From Amyelois transitella (lineage: Eukaryota; Arthropoda; Insecta; Lepidoptera; Pyralidae), in the NCBI RefSeq assembly GCF_032362555.1, contig NC_083508.1, positions 11,747,001-11,811,000 on the forward strand: a stretch of DNA of 64,000 nt. Reading direction: 5' to 3'. Below, piece by piece: positions 1 to 12,093 of the stretch. The position numbers and the translations under genes are program-made. A model generated the notes under the pieces. That model had not been told where the DNA came from, did not search any database, and saw only the letters and a program-made list of their open reading frames with translations. The first letter of the stretch is position 1, and each line of letters begins with the position of its first letter.

Positions 1-165
1 TCTACGCTGGGATCTCAGCAGGATTTCGAACTTTATCACCAATGTTGTCATGTCACTCACTGTTCATCGTTCGAGCTTAGCCTGTTATACGGTATGGTAA
101 CAGAGACACTTTTAATCACTGTAGATCAAATTCAAATTGTTAACAAACATTTTATTCTTCAACAG

Positions 166-3100
166 CGCGAGCACAAAGAGAAATGCTCAGCACACGAGCG
201 TTTAAAACGCGAGCACGCGTCTCTCGAGCGCGAACTGCACAGCGCTCGGGACGCCGTGCGCGCGCGCGAGCTCGCCGCGCAGCACGCGGGCTTCGCGTTC
301 GTGGACGCGGAGGGCGGCGGGGGAGCGGGGGGCGGTGCGGGGGGAGCGGGGGACGGGGGGCCCGCGCTCGCGCTCGTCTCGCACCAATCCGAGCAGCTGC
401 TCAATGACGCGGGGGAGGGGACGCTTGGTGAGCGTTTCGTGTGGTTATATAATTGGCTTTTTAATTGTCTTTACTGCCTTCATTAGGAATGTTTTGTTCC
501 AGTTCTGATTGAATTTTATACATATTATGTTAATCATTTAAATTACAGTCACTGCTTCTGAACACTGTTTACGCTATATTAAAATAAATGATGAACCATT
601 TCAATACTAAAATATATCGAGGTTTAGATATCTACATGCTTTGCTAGCTTAACTTGTGACGGACTTGATTAGATTTGATTAACAAGGTTATTGTTGCTTT
701 GAACCTGTTATTTTTTATTATCAAAATAATACGGATAAAACCGCGATGTGAAATCATGTTGTACAACAACTTATTATTTTGATGTTTTAGCTATAAACTC
801 ATTTATATCAACCTTAGAAATTGTATCATTATTTAAAGAAAATTTATAATTCCAGACGTGCGGTTGCAAAAGTTACTAAGTTCGAAGCAATCCCTGGAGT
901 CTGAAGTGCGCAAACTGAAACTGCAACTCAACGAGGAGCGCGCGGCGAGACAAAATGGCGTCGCCAATCACCACGACGCGGAATATGAAAACGAAAGTGA
1001 GTATTTTGTACACGTTGACTATGGAAATTGGCTAGTAAAACGAGTAATACAGTTTTAATAACATGATCGTACATGGCTATAAATATTATAGCTAGTTTTG
1101 GCTTTGTAAGTAAAAGTATCATAAATTTTATGGGCTATCTTGTTGTCGAAGAAATTAAAAAGTTTAAAAAGAAAATGCAATTATAAAAACATTCCAAATT
1201 TAAAATAAACATAGATTTGAAATTTAAATTCAAAGCATTTATTTAAATTTGAAAATGGAACTTATCTTGAAACTGAACTTGAAATGAACGATAGTTGCTT
1301 TTTGTTTGTGAAGCGATGTATCCTATCTATTTATGGCGGAATTCTTTATTATGTACATAATTTATGTTTGACTTTTATATGATGTGTGTTTGTGGACGGA
1401 GTATGAGTGTTACAATACCGGATAAAGTGCTTTTTGGTGTTATCCTTAAAAGTCCTAAATAGAACGTCTAAGTACTTACAGTTATTAATACTCGACTTGA
1501 TTTTGACGAGATTGTTTAAACAGGAAGTCTACCTTTTGTAGCTTAAACCAGGCTTAAACAAGTTTAAAATATACTGACTGCTTTTAAAAAAGAATAGGAT
1601 AGCCCCATTTCATCACCATGGATGTCGTAAGGTGACTAAGAGATGAACTTATAAACTTGTGATTCTTCTTTGAGGCGGGCTAGCGACCTCATCATTAAGC
1701 CAAACAGTTGAACGTGGCCTATCAGTCATACCAAGACTGTTCTACCCCGCAAGGGATATAAAGACGTGATTATATGTATGTATGTTTGACTGTGCCAACA
1801 GTGGAGACGCTCCGTAAATGCGTGTCGGAGGCGAAGGCGCGGGCGGCGCGCGCGGAGGCCGAGGCGGCGCTGCAGGCCGCCGGCGCCGCGCGGCTCGAGG
1901 CGCAGCTGGCGCGGCTGCGGGCCCGGCAGGACCACCAGGACGAGCACGAGGAGCAGCTCAAGCAGGAGCGCCGCAAGCTGCAGAGAGAGGTGAGGGGACA
2001 CCTACTGCAGCATTACCTTCTCCTCGAGGCGCAGCTGGCGCGGCTGCGGGCCCGCCAGGACCACCAGGACGAGCACGAGGAGCAGCTCAAGCAGGAGCGC
2101 CGCAAGCTGCAGAGAGAGGTGAGGGGACACCTACTGCAGCATTACCTTCTCCTCGAGGCGCAGCTGGCGCGGCTGCGGGCCCGCCAGGACCACCAGGACG
2201 AGCACGAGGAGCAGCTCAAGCAGGAGCGCCGCAAGCTGCAGAGAGAGGTGAGGGGACACCTACTGCAGCATTACCTTCTCCTCGAGGCGCAGCTGGCGCG
2301 GCTGCGGGCCCGCCAGGACCACCAGGACGAGCACGAGGAGCAGCTCAAGCAGGAGCGCCGCAAGCTGCAGAGAGAGGTGAGGGGACACCTACTGCAGCAT
2401 TACCTTCTCCTCGAGGCGCAGCTGGCGCGGCTGCGGGCCCGGCAGGACCACCAGGACGAGCACGAGGAGCAGCTCAAGCAGGAGCGCCGCAAGCTGCAGA
2501 GAGAGGTGAGGGGACACCTACTGCAGCATTACCTTCTCCTCGAGGCGCAGCTGGCGCGGCTGCGGGCCCGCCAGGACCACCAGGACGAGCACGAGGAGCA
2601 GCTCAAGCAGGAGCGCCGCAAGCTGCAGAGAGAGGTGAGGGGACACCTACTGCAGCATTACCTTCTCCTCGAGGCGCAGCTGGCGCGGCTGCGGGCCCGC
2701 CAGGACCACCAGGACGAGCACGAGGAGCAGCTCAAGCAGGAGCGCCGCAAGCTGCAGAGAGAGGTGAGGGGACACCTACTGCAGCATTACCTTCTCCTCG
2801 AGGCGCAGCTGGCGCGGCTGCGGGCCCGGCAGGACCACCAGGACGAGCACGAGGAGCAGCTCAAGCAGGAGCGCCGCAAGCTGCAGAGAGAGGTGAGGGG
2901 ACACCTACTGCAGCATTACCTTCTCCTCGAGGCGCAGCTGGCGCGGCTGCGGGCCCGCCAGGACCACCAGGACGAGCACGAGGAGCAGCTCAAGCAGGAG
3001 CGCCGCAAGCTGCAGAGAGAGGTGAGGGGACACCTACTGCAGCATTACCTTCTCCTCGAGGCGCAGCTGGCGCGGCTGCGGGCCCGCCAGGACCACCAGG

Positions 3101-6100
3101 ACGAGCACGAGGAGCAGCTCAAGCAGGAGCGCCGCAAGCTGCAGAGAGAGGTGAGGGGACACCTACTGCAGCATTACCTTCTCCTCGAGGCGCAGCTGGC
3201 GCGGCTGCGGGCCCGCCAGGACCACCAGGACGAGCACGAGGAGCAGCTCAAGCAGGAGCGCCGCAAGCTGCAGAGAGAGGTGAGGGGACACCTACTGCAG
3301 CATTACCTTCTCCTCGAGGCGCAGCTGGCGCGGCTGCGGGCCCGCCAGGACCACCAGGACGAGCACGAGGAGCAGCTCAAGCAGGAGCGCCGCAAGCTGC
3401 AGAGAGAGGTGAGGGGACACCTACTGCAGCATTACCTTCTCCTCGAGGCGCAGCTGGCGCGGCTGCGGGCCCGCCAGGACCACCAGGACGAGCACGAGGA
3501 GCAGCTCAAGCAGGAGCGCCGCAAGCTGCAGAGAGAGGTGAGGGGACACCTACTGCAGCATTACCTTCTCCTCGAGGCGCAGCTGGCGCGGCTGCGGGCC
3601 CGCCAGGACCACCAGGACGAGCACGAGGAGCAGCTCAAGCAGGAGCGCCGCAAGCTGCAGAGAGAGGTGAGGGGACACCTACTGCAGCATTACCTTCTCC
3701 TCGAGGCGCAGCTGGCGCGGCTGCGGGCCCGCCAGGACCACCAGGACGAGCACGAGGAGCAGCTCAAGCAGGAGCGCCGCAAGCTGCAGAGAGAGGTGAG
3801 GGGACACCTACTGCAGCATTACCTTCTCCTCGAGGCGCAGCTGGCGCGGCTGCGGGCCCGCCAGGACCACCAGGACGAGCACGAGGAGCAGCTCAAGCAG
3901 GAGCGCCGCAAGCTGCAGAGAGAGGTGAGGGGACACCTACTGCAGCATTACCTTCTCCTCGAGGCGCAGCTGGCGCGGCTGCGGGCCCGCCAGGACCACC
4001 AGGACGAGCACGAGGAGCAGCTCAAGCAGGAGCGCCGCAAGCTGCAGAGAGAGGTGAGGGGACACCTACTGCAGCATTACCTTCTCCTCGAGGCGCAGCT
4101 GGCGCGGCTGCGGGCCCGCCAGGACCACCAGGACGAGCACGAGGAGCAGCTCAAGCAGGAGCGCCGCAAGCTGCAGAGAGAGGTGAGGGGACACCTACTG
4201 CAGCATTACCTTCTCCTCGAGGCGCAGCTGGCGCGGCTGCGGGCCCGCCAGGACCACCAGGACGAGCACGAGGAGCAGCTCAAGCAGGAGCGCCGCAAGC
4301 TGCAGAGAGAGGTGAGGGGACACCTACTGCAGCATTACCTTCTCCTCGAGGCGCAGCTGGCGCGGCTGCGGGCCCGCCAGGACCACCAGGACGAGCACGA
4401 GGAGCAGCTCAAGCAGGAGCGCCGCAAGCTGCAGAGAGAGGTGAGGGGACACCTACTGCAGCATTACCTTCTCCTCGAGGCGCAGCTGGCGCGGCTGCGG
4501 GCCCGCCAGGACCACCAGGACGAGCACGAGGAGCAGCTCAAGCAGGAGCGCCGCAAGCTGCAGAGAGAGGTGAGGGGACACCTACTGCAGCATTACCTTC
4601 TCCTCGAGGCGCAGCTGGCGCGGCTGCGGGCCCGCCAGGACCACCAGGACGAGCACGAGGAGCAGCTCAAGCAGGAGCGCCGCAAGCTGCAGAGAGAGGT
4701 GAGGGGACACCTACTGCAGCATTACCTTCTCCTCGAGGCGCAGCTGGCGCGGCTGCGGGCCCGCCAGGACCACCAGGACGAGCACGAGGAGCAGCTCAAG
4801 CAGGAGCGCCGCAAGCTGCAGAGAGAGGTGAGGGGACACCTACTGCAGCATTACCTTCTCCTCGAGGCGCAGCTGGCGCGGCTGCGGGCCCGCCAGGACC
4901 ACCAGGACGAGCACGAGGAGCAGCTCAAGCAGGAGCGCCGCAAGCTGCAGAGAGAGGTGAGGGGACACCTACTGCAGCATTACCTTCTCCTCGAGGCGCA
5001 GCTGGCGCGGCTGCGGGCCCGCCAGGACCACCAGGACGAGCACGAGGAGCAGCTCAAGCAGGAGCGCCGCAAGCTGCAGAGAGAGGTGAGGGGACACCTA
5101 CTGCAGCATTACCTTCTCCTCGAGGCGCAGCTGGCGCGGCTGCGGGCCCGCCAGGACCACCAGGACGAGCACGAGGAGCAGCTCAAGCAGGAGCGCCGCA
5201 AGCTGCAGAGAGAGGTGAGGGGACACCTACTGCAGCATTACCTTCTCCTCGAGGCGCAGCTGGCGCGGCTGCGGGCCCGCCAGGACCACCAGGACGAGCA
5301 CGAGGAGCAGCTCAAGCAGGAGCGCCGCAAGCTGCAGAGAGAGGTGAGGGGACACCTACTGCAGCATTACCTTCTCCTCGAGGCGCAGCTGGCGCGGCTG
5401 CGGGCCCGCCAGGACCACCAGGACGAGCACGAGGAGCAGCTCAAGCAGGAGCGCCGCAAGCTGCAGAGAGAGGTGAGGGGACACCTACTGCAGCATTACC
5501 TTCTCCTCGAGGCGCAGCTGGCGCGGCTGCGGGCCCGCCAGGACCACCAGGACGAGCACGAGGAGCAGCTCAAGCAGGAGCGCCGCAAGCTGCAGAGAGA
5601 GGTGAGGGGACACCTACTGCAGCATTACCTTCTCCTCGAGGCGCAGCTGGCGCGGCTGCGGGCCCGCCAGGACCACCAGGACGAGCACGAGGAGCAGCTC
5701 AAGCAGGAGCGCCGCAAGCTGCAGAGAGAGGTGAGGGGACACCTACTGCAGCATTACCTTCTCCTCGAGGCGCAGCTGGCGCGGCTGCGGGCCCGCCAGG
5801 ACCACCAGGACGAGCACGAGGAGCAGCTCAAGCAGGAGCGCCGCAAGCTGCAGAGAGAGGTGAGGGGACACCTACTGCAGCATTACCTTCTCCTCGAGGC
5901 GCAGCTGGCGCGGCTGCGGGCCCGCCAGGACCACCAGGACGAGCACGAGGAGCAGCTCAAGCAGGAGCGCCGCAAGCTGCAGAGAGAGGTGAGGGGACAC
6001 CTACTGCAGCATTACCTTCTCCTCGAGGCGCAGCTGGCGCGGCTGCGGGCCCGCCAGGACCACCAGGACGAGCACGAGGAGCAGCTCAAGCAGGAGCGCC

Positions 6101-7340
6101 GCAAGCTGCAGAGAGAGGTGAGGGGACCTCCTCTGTATTAGTCCAGTGTGGCAGAAATCCGAGATAGGACCGTCAGAATAAACATAAAGAGCAGCTGAAA
6201 CAACAGTGAACTATCCCAAGGTTCCTTAAAGGTTGCGGAGGTCAGGCAGTTTTCATTGTGATTTTTGTTTACACTTTTTCCTATATTGTGGAACAATAGT
6301 GAAGTAAAAAACAATCATGGTGCAACATTTCATAGTGCATGATAATTATCCAAAGCATCATGTCATCATTAAATACGAGTAGATATTTTAATTTCCTAGT
6401 CCTAGTATATTTTTATTTTGTGATGTATTTTCAGGAAGTTGTTGACTTCTGGGCCGAAATCAATAATGGCGACAGTTAACGGTACAGTGAGCTCGCCCCG
6501 AGTGGACCCACCCACCGTTTTGTGTCTCTAATTCTAGATATAAAGGCCCATATTTAAAGGCTAGATTAGTTCAAGAATACTACACAACTCTTCCTAATTA
6601 ACTTAAAGAATATTGAAATAAATGACATACTTAACAAATGAAAGTTTTTAACAGTACATCGTTTTTATTATCTCGTTTCATACTTCTTCGAGAAAAGTTG
6701 AGTATTCTTGGCTGAATGTATCCTTAAAATAATTCAATAATAATTTGTACGACCTTATTTTTTTTGCAGTCTGTATAACGTTTGCGTTAAACCTATAATC
6801 ATATAAAATCGGATGTAAATAATAAAACCGTTAACATGTACAGAACTTTAAAGTAAACCACAATTTTAATTTATAAAGAAATATCCAACCCTGTTATAGA
6901 TTTTCGCTATAATAACATATTACGCCGAATTTACACAAGCAATTTATGGCCAAATGTATATTTACTGCGGAATTTGCTTTGCCTCCTTAACTTAACCAAA
7001 ACAATAACAGACAATTTAGTGAAATTAGTATTAACAGAAAATGTCAAGTTTTGCCATTTTGTTTACCTACATTGTTTGGCTATGTCCAATTCCCGATCAG
7101 ATTTCTTGTTATACTTCCTTTTGTCCTACCAATTTTACCAATACTACGATTTTATTCCCATTTTTACGACCTTAACTGCTTTTACTGAACCATCGTTCAC
7201 AAAAATAATACTAACGTTACATTTTCCAGGCGAGGGAGGCTCTGAATCGTGTCGAAGAGTTGGAGACGGAGAACAGCCACTTGACCAAGAGGCTGGACAA
7301 GTTGAAGAACGCCAAATCCGCGCTGCTGAAGGACCTGTGA
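166..7340 (+). CDS. LRRFIP2: LRRFIP1/2-type coiled-coil protein, 3' part of gene
   Basis: Inferred exons are 166-427, 856-996, 1802-1989 and 7230-7340 (TGA stop); the gene starts upstream of the window. Joined phases agree: T-L-D-V across the first junction, QRE|AREALNRVEELE across the last. The protein is a charged coiled coil. It carries the family's conserved blocks: AGEGTLDVRLQKLL, RKLKLQLNEE, EEQLKQERRKLQRE and NSHLTKRLDKLKNAKSALL, which I recognise as close to the C-terminus of vertebrate LRRFIP2. Vertebrate members bind Flightless-I and act in Toll/Wnt-related signalling; that role is family knowledge, not visible here. A Gly/Ala-rich insert (about 305-360) sits between the blocks. The third exon is the founder of the 129-bp array, so splicing could use the first donor (after 1989), the last (after 6117) or any between. 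All keep frame because the unit is 43 codons. Confidence 0.85.
1585..1784 (+). mobile_element. Short LINE-partner element (SINE-like) in LRRFIP intron
   Basis: Matches the family seen repeatedly in the window: head with 'aagaataggat' and 'ccatggatgtcgtaa', middle 'ttaagccaaac', then 'gaacgtggcctatcag', and tail 'ctaccccgcaagggatata' followed by (TATG)n. The tail stops about 17 bp before the acceptor of the next exon (AG at 1800-1801), so the branch point and pyrimidine tract of that exon probably lie in element sequence. Confidence 0.8.
1894..6127 (+). repeat. 129-bp tandem array, 33 copies, made of exon end plus splice donor plus intron start
   Basis: Copies begin at 1894 and every 129 bp after that up to 6022; the last is incomplete and diverges at about 6128. 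Each unit holds 96 nt of LRRFIP exon, a strong donor (AGAGAG|GTGAGG) and 33 nt of former intron. The unit encodes 43 residues with no stop, so an open frame runs from 1774 to 6141. A second, Gly/Ala/Pro-rich frame is also open from 1818 to 6167. Copies are nearly identical; the variant I can see is a synonymous CGG/CGC Arg codon at unit position 33, with CGG in copies 1, 5 and 8 only. Copies 9-33 look uniform. This is a coding minisatellite; whether the extra copies reach the mRNA cannot be told from DNA. Confidence 0.95.
6128..7229 (+). other. Rest of LRRFIP last intron
   Basis: AT-rich intron between the end of the array and the last exon. Apart from the sequence 6183-6209, which reads HKEQLKQQ and then a stop and resembles the exon motif HEEQLKQE, I see nothing here. 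Confidence 0.6.
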
Positions 7341-8370
7341 CATAATTGAGCGGATTACACAACCCTAAAGGCGGTCACCGCTTTCCTTGAACAGCTAAGG
7401 GCCCCGGTTGCCATGGTAACCATGTATATAGCCGAAGATCCCAGCAGCTATTTAGTGGTTTTTGACTATATCATCTTTCGAAATGTTAATCCCGATCGCT
7501 ACATGGAATTCGACAAAAACAGATACATGTGCACCAGTATCTATAAAGATCATGCTTCTTTGTGGGCTTTTCTATATGTATTTGAATTAGGATCTCTTGC
7601 GGGAATTGAAAGTGATATTTGTGATCAAGGACGCTGGTCGTCACGGAGATATAACATTCGTTGGTTTGTTGCGGACGGAACATGGTAAATGCTTAGTTAG
7701 CTGTTCACATTATTTTAAGTAAAAAAAAATGCAAAACTTGAAACGTTAACAAAAATGACTTCTCCTGTCTTGGATCTTTTTATGTTTATGTACACGTAAA
7801 TTTTGTTTATTTATATCGATAATTAACCAATAGTTCACAAAGTTTTCCTTTTGAATTTTATTTGCATTTTATGGTCAATGACATTTTAATAACAGCCAGA
7901 GAAGTTGTAATTTTTCTGTAATGAACTTTTAAATAACAATTTTAACCACCTAGAGCATTTTTCTAACGGCTTTTATGTGGCATTACTTTATATTTATTCT
8001 AATGATCGAATTATGATTTTAAATGTATAACAAATTTGATAATGCGTTCTTAAAATGGGACAGTATTTTTTTTTTATAATAGACGTGTTGTGAGTCGATG
8101 TATATCGCGGTGATTAATGATTGTGACGTGAGATTGTATGGTTAGAGTTTGTATGTATAGTCTAAGAGCTAGTGCACATAAAAATTAGCTTATCGCTTTA
8201 AGTTATTTTTTGTAGCGATTGAATAGCGAAACATCTTTTGCGCGTAATCTTATTCTTACGTGCGCCAGCTCTGTTTGTAAATCGAGATGAAATAATCTTG
8301 TAAAATATCTAATGATAATGTGTATAATTTAAAATAATAATAATAAAATAATTTATTTGTTATATAATAA
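7341..8370 (+). other. Probable 3' UTR of the LRRFIP gene
   Basis: AT-rich sequence directly after the TGA at 7338-7340. A canonical AATAAA lies at 8342-8347 with further AT-rich candidates just after. Open frames here (for example 7413-7688) have no codon or domain character and are taken as chance. Confidence 0.5.
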
Positions 8371-10396
8371 ATAGATTCATGTTCTTATTTTTCTATAAAG
8401 AATTTATTTAGCTTGCCGATTACGTATTTTATTCTTTCATGTAATATTGTTTTAAAATAATGTCGAATATAATTTGATAATGATTTTCGGACTTGCCAAT
8501 GGTATCACAAATTTTTATTTATACTATGTTAACGTACGCTGCACCATATTCACATGAAACTTAACTTTGTAGTGGTAACAGTGCTAGCATGTATTTAAAA
8601 AAATAAGGGGCACTAAATTAAGTACCCCGCTTTTATAATTACATATTATGATCATTCTAAACTTAATAAGTATTGTAGATGCTTGTAACAGCTAATTGCT
8701 CAAAATTTTAACCAGTTGTGATATATATTGGGAATTTAAACGTCCATCATGTTTGTCAACTTATAGCAGGTGGTAATGCAACTATTATATGTTGGATCGT
8801 GTCGCCTAAACGATGATATTCTTATATTGCAGCTGCTTGTGTAATGCGGAAGGGTTAGGTACATACGTACTTATCATCGCGTTACGAATTTTATTATTAT
8901 AGAGATAAATTCATTAAATACTTTAATTTTAATAAAAAATAAATTTAGTAAAGAAAGCATGAAACCATATGTGGTATATTTTGAAGTAACTGCCTAAATA
9001 ACTTAATTTTTGCAATTAACCCCCGCATTTTATTTTATTTTTTTTGTATTTTGTAACATATGAGATTATTTGTCGTTCTGTAAAGTTACCACATTATTCT
9101 CTCCTTATTGTATAATACAGTTATTGTCACAGACACCACTTCCATATAAATAGTTAATATAATTTGTGCATTATTATAATAAAAATATAAAGTGGATTTG
9201 AACCCTGTAAGTATTACATATCAAACTTATCTAAGATAGGATAAAACACTTACTTGTCATCAAATCCATAAAATAGTGTTTGATTTTCTTTTTAGATACC
9301 GAATGTTCCAGCCACTGACTTAATATATGAAGAGATATACCTTTTTACGTTCAGCTGTTATCTCCGAAGTATGAAATGTAATACTTAGAGCCTCCTTGTT
9401 TAATGGTCGAAGTGAGACATCGTGTAATATAGTCGTTGTAAGTCAGGCTCACGTAACAGTGCCATCGCGCACCAAATGATAGTATACAGTAGCGAGTAGT
9501 GAACAAGTAGAAAAGTGTGTTATATACGGGAGTTTACACACGTCAATATCCAAATTATCCACCTTAGGGTTGCCATTTAATTGGGAGGAATCTATAAAAT
9601 TACGAGCACTAATTAATTCTAACAAACTTGTTAAGTCCCATTTAAAATGAACTTAGGCAATCCTTTGCGTTTTATATGATTAACTCATTGTAATGATCGT
9701 CTATATATGCTGTAGATAGTGTTAGTCAATTCTGTCTATTGGCTGTGTTTGAAGGCTCTTATTCTCAAGCATTCTCATTTCGGATGTCAAGCTGAATATG
9801 GCACTTAGTAAGTGAAATAGTGTTTGATTTAGCTTGAACCTTTGCGAATGGGAGCCTTGTGGCCAAACGCCACCGTCTTGATACGTGGTAAGTCAAGAGT
9901 AAGGGTAGTTAGAAATATCATTTTGTAAGTATGATGTATGTATTTGGTGCTGCATTACTAATTTATTGTTTTTTTTTTAACTAGAACGACCACTTTTATA
10001 AAGCGAAACAGACTTAATGTATACATTTGGATATTTTGAATAAATTTCGCTCCAAAAGTGTAGTTTTATTTTAGTAAATGAACATACAATTTTAGTAAAT
10101 AGTACATGCACATCCAGTTGCCTGAATGTGCATGTTTCCTCTAGATGTTTTTTCTCATCGTAAGAGCGTCGGTTAGTATTAAAACTAATGTACATAATTT
10201 TGAAAATAGTCATTGCTACATCTGCCAAATCGGTGTGAAGATTTGTGTGTATATAGTCTTGAGAATATTTGATTGCCTTTAAGAAAATTGATGCGCTTTT
10301 TATGTATGTTTTTAAGGTTCAAAATTATTTCAAGCAGAAGAGTGTGCGCCTGTGTCATTCCCAACCTGAAGCCCTTAAGTGTGTACAAACATATTT

Positions 10397-10480
10397 CACG
10401 TCTTTATCCCTAATGGGGTAGACAGAGCCCAGTCTCGAAAACTCAGCTAGATGACTTATGAGACGATTTGGTTAGTGACA
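10397..10480 (-). mobile_element. Short LINE-partner element, tail fragment
   Basis: Reads on the minus strand as the family tail: 'cacgtctttatccctaatgg', then 'ggtagacagagcc', is the reverse complement of the usual ending. Diverged and truncated. Confidence 0.6.
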
Positions 10481-10524
10481 CTAGTGCCGTAGAACTAAAT
10501 TTTAACTTAATGGGACTAGTATGT

Positions 10525-10650
10525 ACATATAATTACGTCTACTTTCCTTCCGGGATAGACAGAACCAATAGTTTTGAAAAGACAGCTGTTGGTACGGCTT
10601 AATGATGGAATTTAGATTCAAATTGTGACAGGTTGCTAGCCCATCGAATC
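10525..10650 (-). mobile_element. Short LINE-partner element, partial copy
   Basis: Minus-strand copy with 'ttccgggatagacagaacca', 'cggcttaatgatggaattta' and 'gacaggttgctagcccatcg', all diagnostic of the family. It lacks a recognisable head. Confidence 0.7.
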
Positions 10651-12093
10651 ATCACCAACAAATGGAAAAGGTATAACATCGAAGCGGGTTAAAGAAAATT
10701 AACGAGAACATTCTATCAAATTTATTAGGTCTATGGTTTAGGAGTGGAAAACTATGGACGAAATATTTACAAAAGTATTTTTAACTACCTAATAAATGTC
10801 CATTCCAAACTTAATCTACAAAATTAACCTTAGGACCTTTCATTAACACAGGTTAATTTTAAAGCAGCAATTAAAGTGCACATGGTCACACTTTTAACTT
10901 TGGATAGAGCTGGTTGAATCGTCGTAAAATCGAAATCTTAGCCCCGACATAATTTTTTCCTGGAAACTAGAATATAGTCTGACATTCCCGTTAATTATCG
11001 ATTTCATAATTCGTTCATTCCAGTCCCCTTACTATAGGTATTTCTGATTTTCAAGGTCTCAACTGATAAACATCAACAAATATCTGCATTAAAAAATTAC
11101 CTGTACCCACCAAAATAAGGAATACTAAAAGTTCGTTGTAAGTAAAGAAAATAGCAGAGAAGCATTATTGTTTGATTGACTATTATTTTCAATAATTTTG
11201 TCCTTTGGTTGCCTTCTATTAAATCCAAAAGATATGTAAATGTTATGTATTTGAGATTGGTTAGTTTATGCTATGGTTTTGCAAATCTAATAAGTCGGTA
11301 TTGGCTTGTGTGACATAAATCATTAAAGAAAGAATGGACATTTGCATTGAATCCAGATTTGGTATATTGAAATCAATACTACATAATCACAAAAAACTAC
11401 TATTTATAAAGGAAATAGATCTGAACATGACAATGCAATTATACTGAAATCTAGAATACCTTAGTTCTTCCCACCTTCAAGATCTAAAAATCATAGTGCT
11501 GAACATTTTAACAAAAAAGATTCAACATTCTCCTTACATCATATAGAATATTACTTATAATCTATTTCTTAAGGTATTTAAAAGAAAGTAAACAAAAAGT
11601 TTTGGTGGTTTTTTTGTATACCTTGTCTTAAATTCATAGAAAACAAATGTGTATGTTAACATTAAATGAATGGTATCAAGCCCAAAGAGAAAGAGTGGAT
11701 AAATCAAATTTTTAGAGCACAAGAAGAACAAGAAAATGCAGAAGTAAATTTAACAAATTAAATAACCATGTGCAAGTTACAGTATTTTTCAAAGAAAAAA
11801 ATTTAAGCCTTACCTATAAAATATTATTTTAAGTTAGAAGTTAACCTGAAAGGCAGATGTAGTGACAGAAAAAGTAACAAGAAAAGGTGCATAATTTGTC
11901 TATCACATGGATCTGGTTACCTAAGATAAGATTCTAATCCACACTTGCAGCTTTCAACTCCCACTCTTGCTAAACAATATACAGATAATGGTGGTGAGGA
12001 ACTCCACTAAGGAAGTATTGAAAATTCCCATGGAAGCAAAGTTTTGTTTCTCTTCAGGCCCAATTCTCACTTAACCTAAAGTTTTACAACGAC

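Larger units (their letters stand above)
8371..12093. other. Intergenic region between LRRFIP and MED19
   Basis: AT-rich, without a convincing exon on either strand. It contains two reverse-oriented short-element fragments (listed separately) and probably the MED19 3' UTR at the right edge. Confidence 0.5.

Noticed and set aside
1774-6141. Independent 1455-aa coiled-coil gene starting at 1774
   Set aside because: The ATG lies in a retroelement tail; the real exon starts at the acceptor at 1802 and belongs to the LRRFIP transcript.
1818-6167. Collagen-like 1449-residue protein
   Set aside because: It is the shifted frame of the GC-rich 129-bp array; no signal peptide, and the LRRFIP frame has family support.
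7413-7688. 91-aa open frame after the LRRFIP stop
   Set aside because: Lies in the probable 3' UTR, has no recognised domain or splice context, and the opposite strand is also open over most of it.
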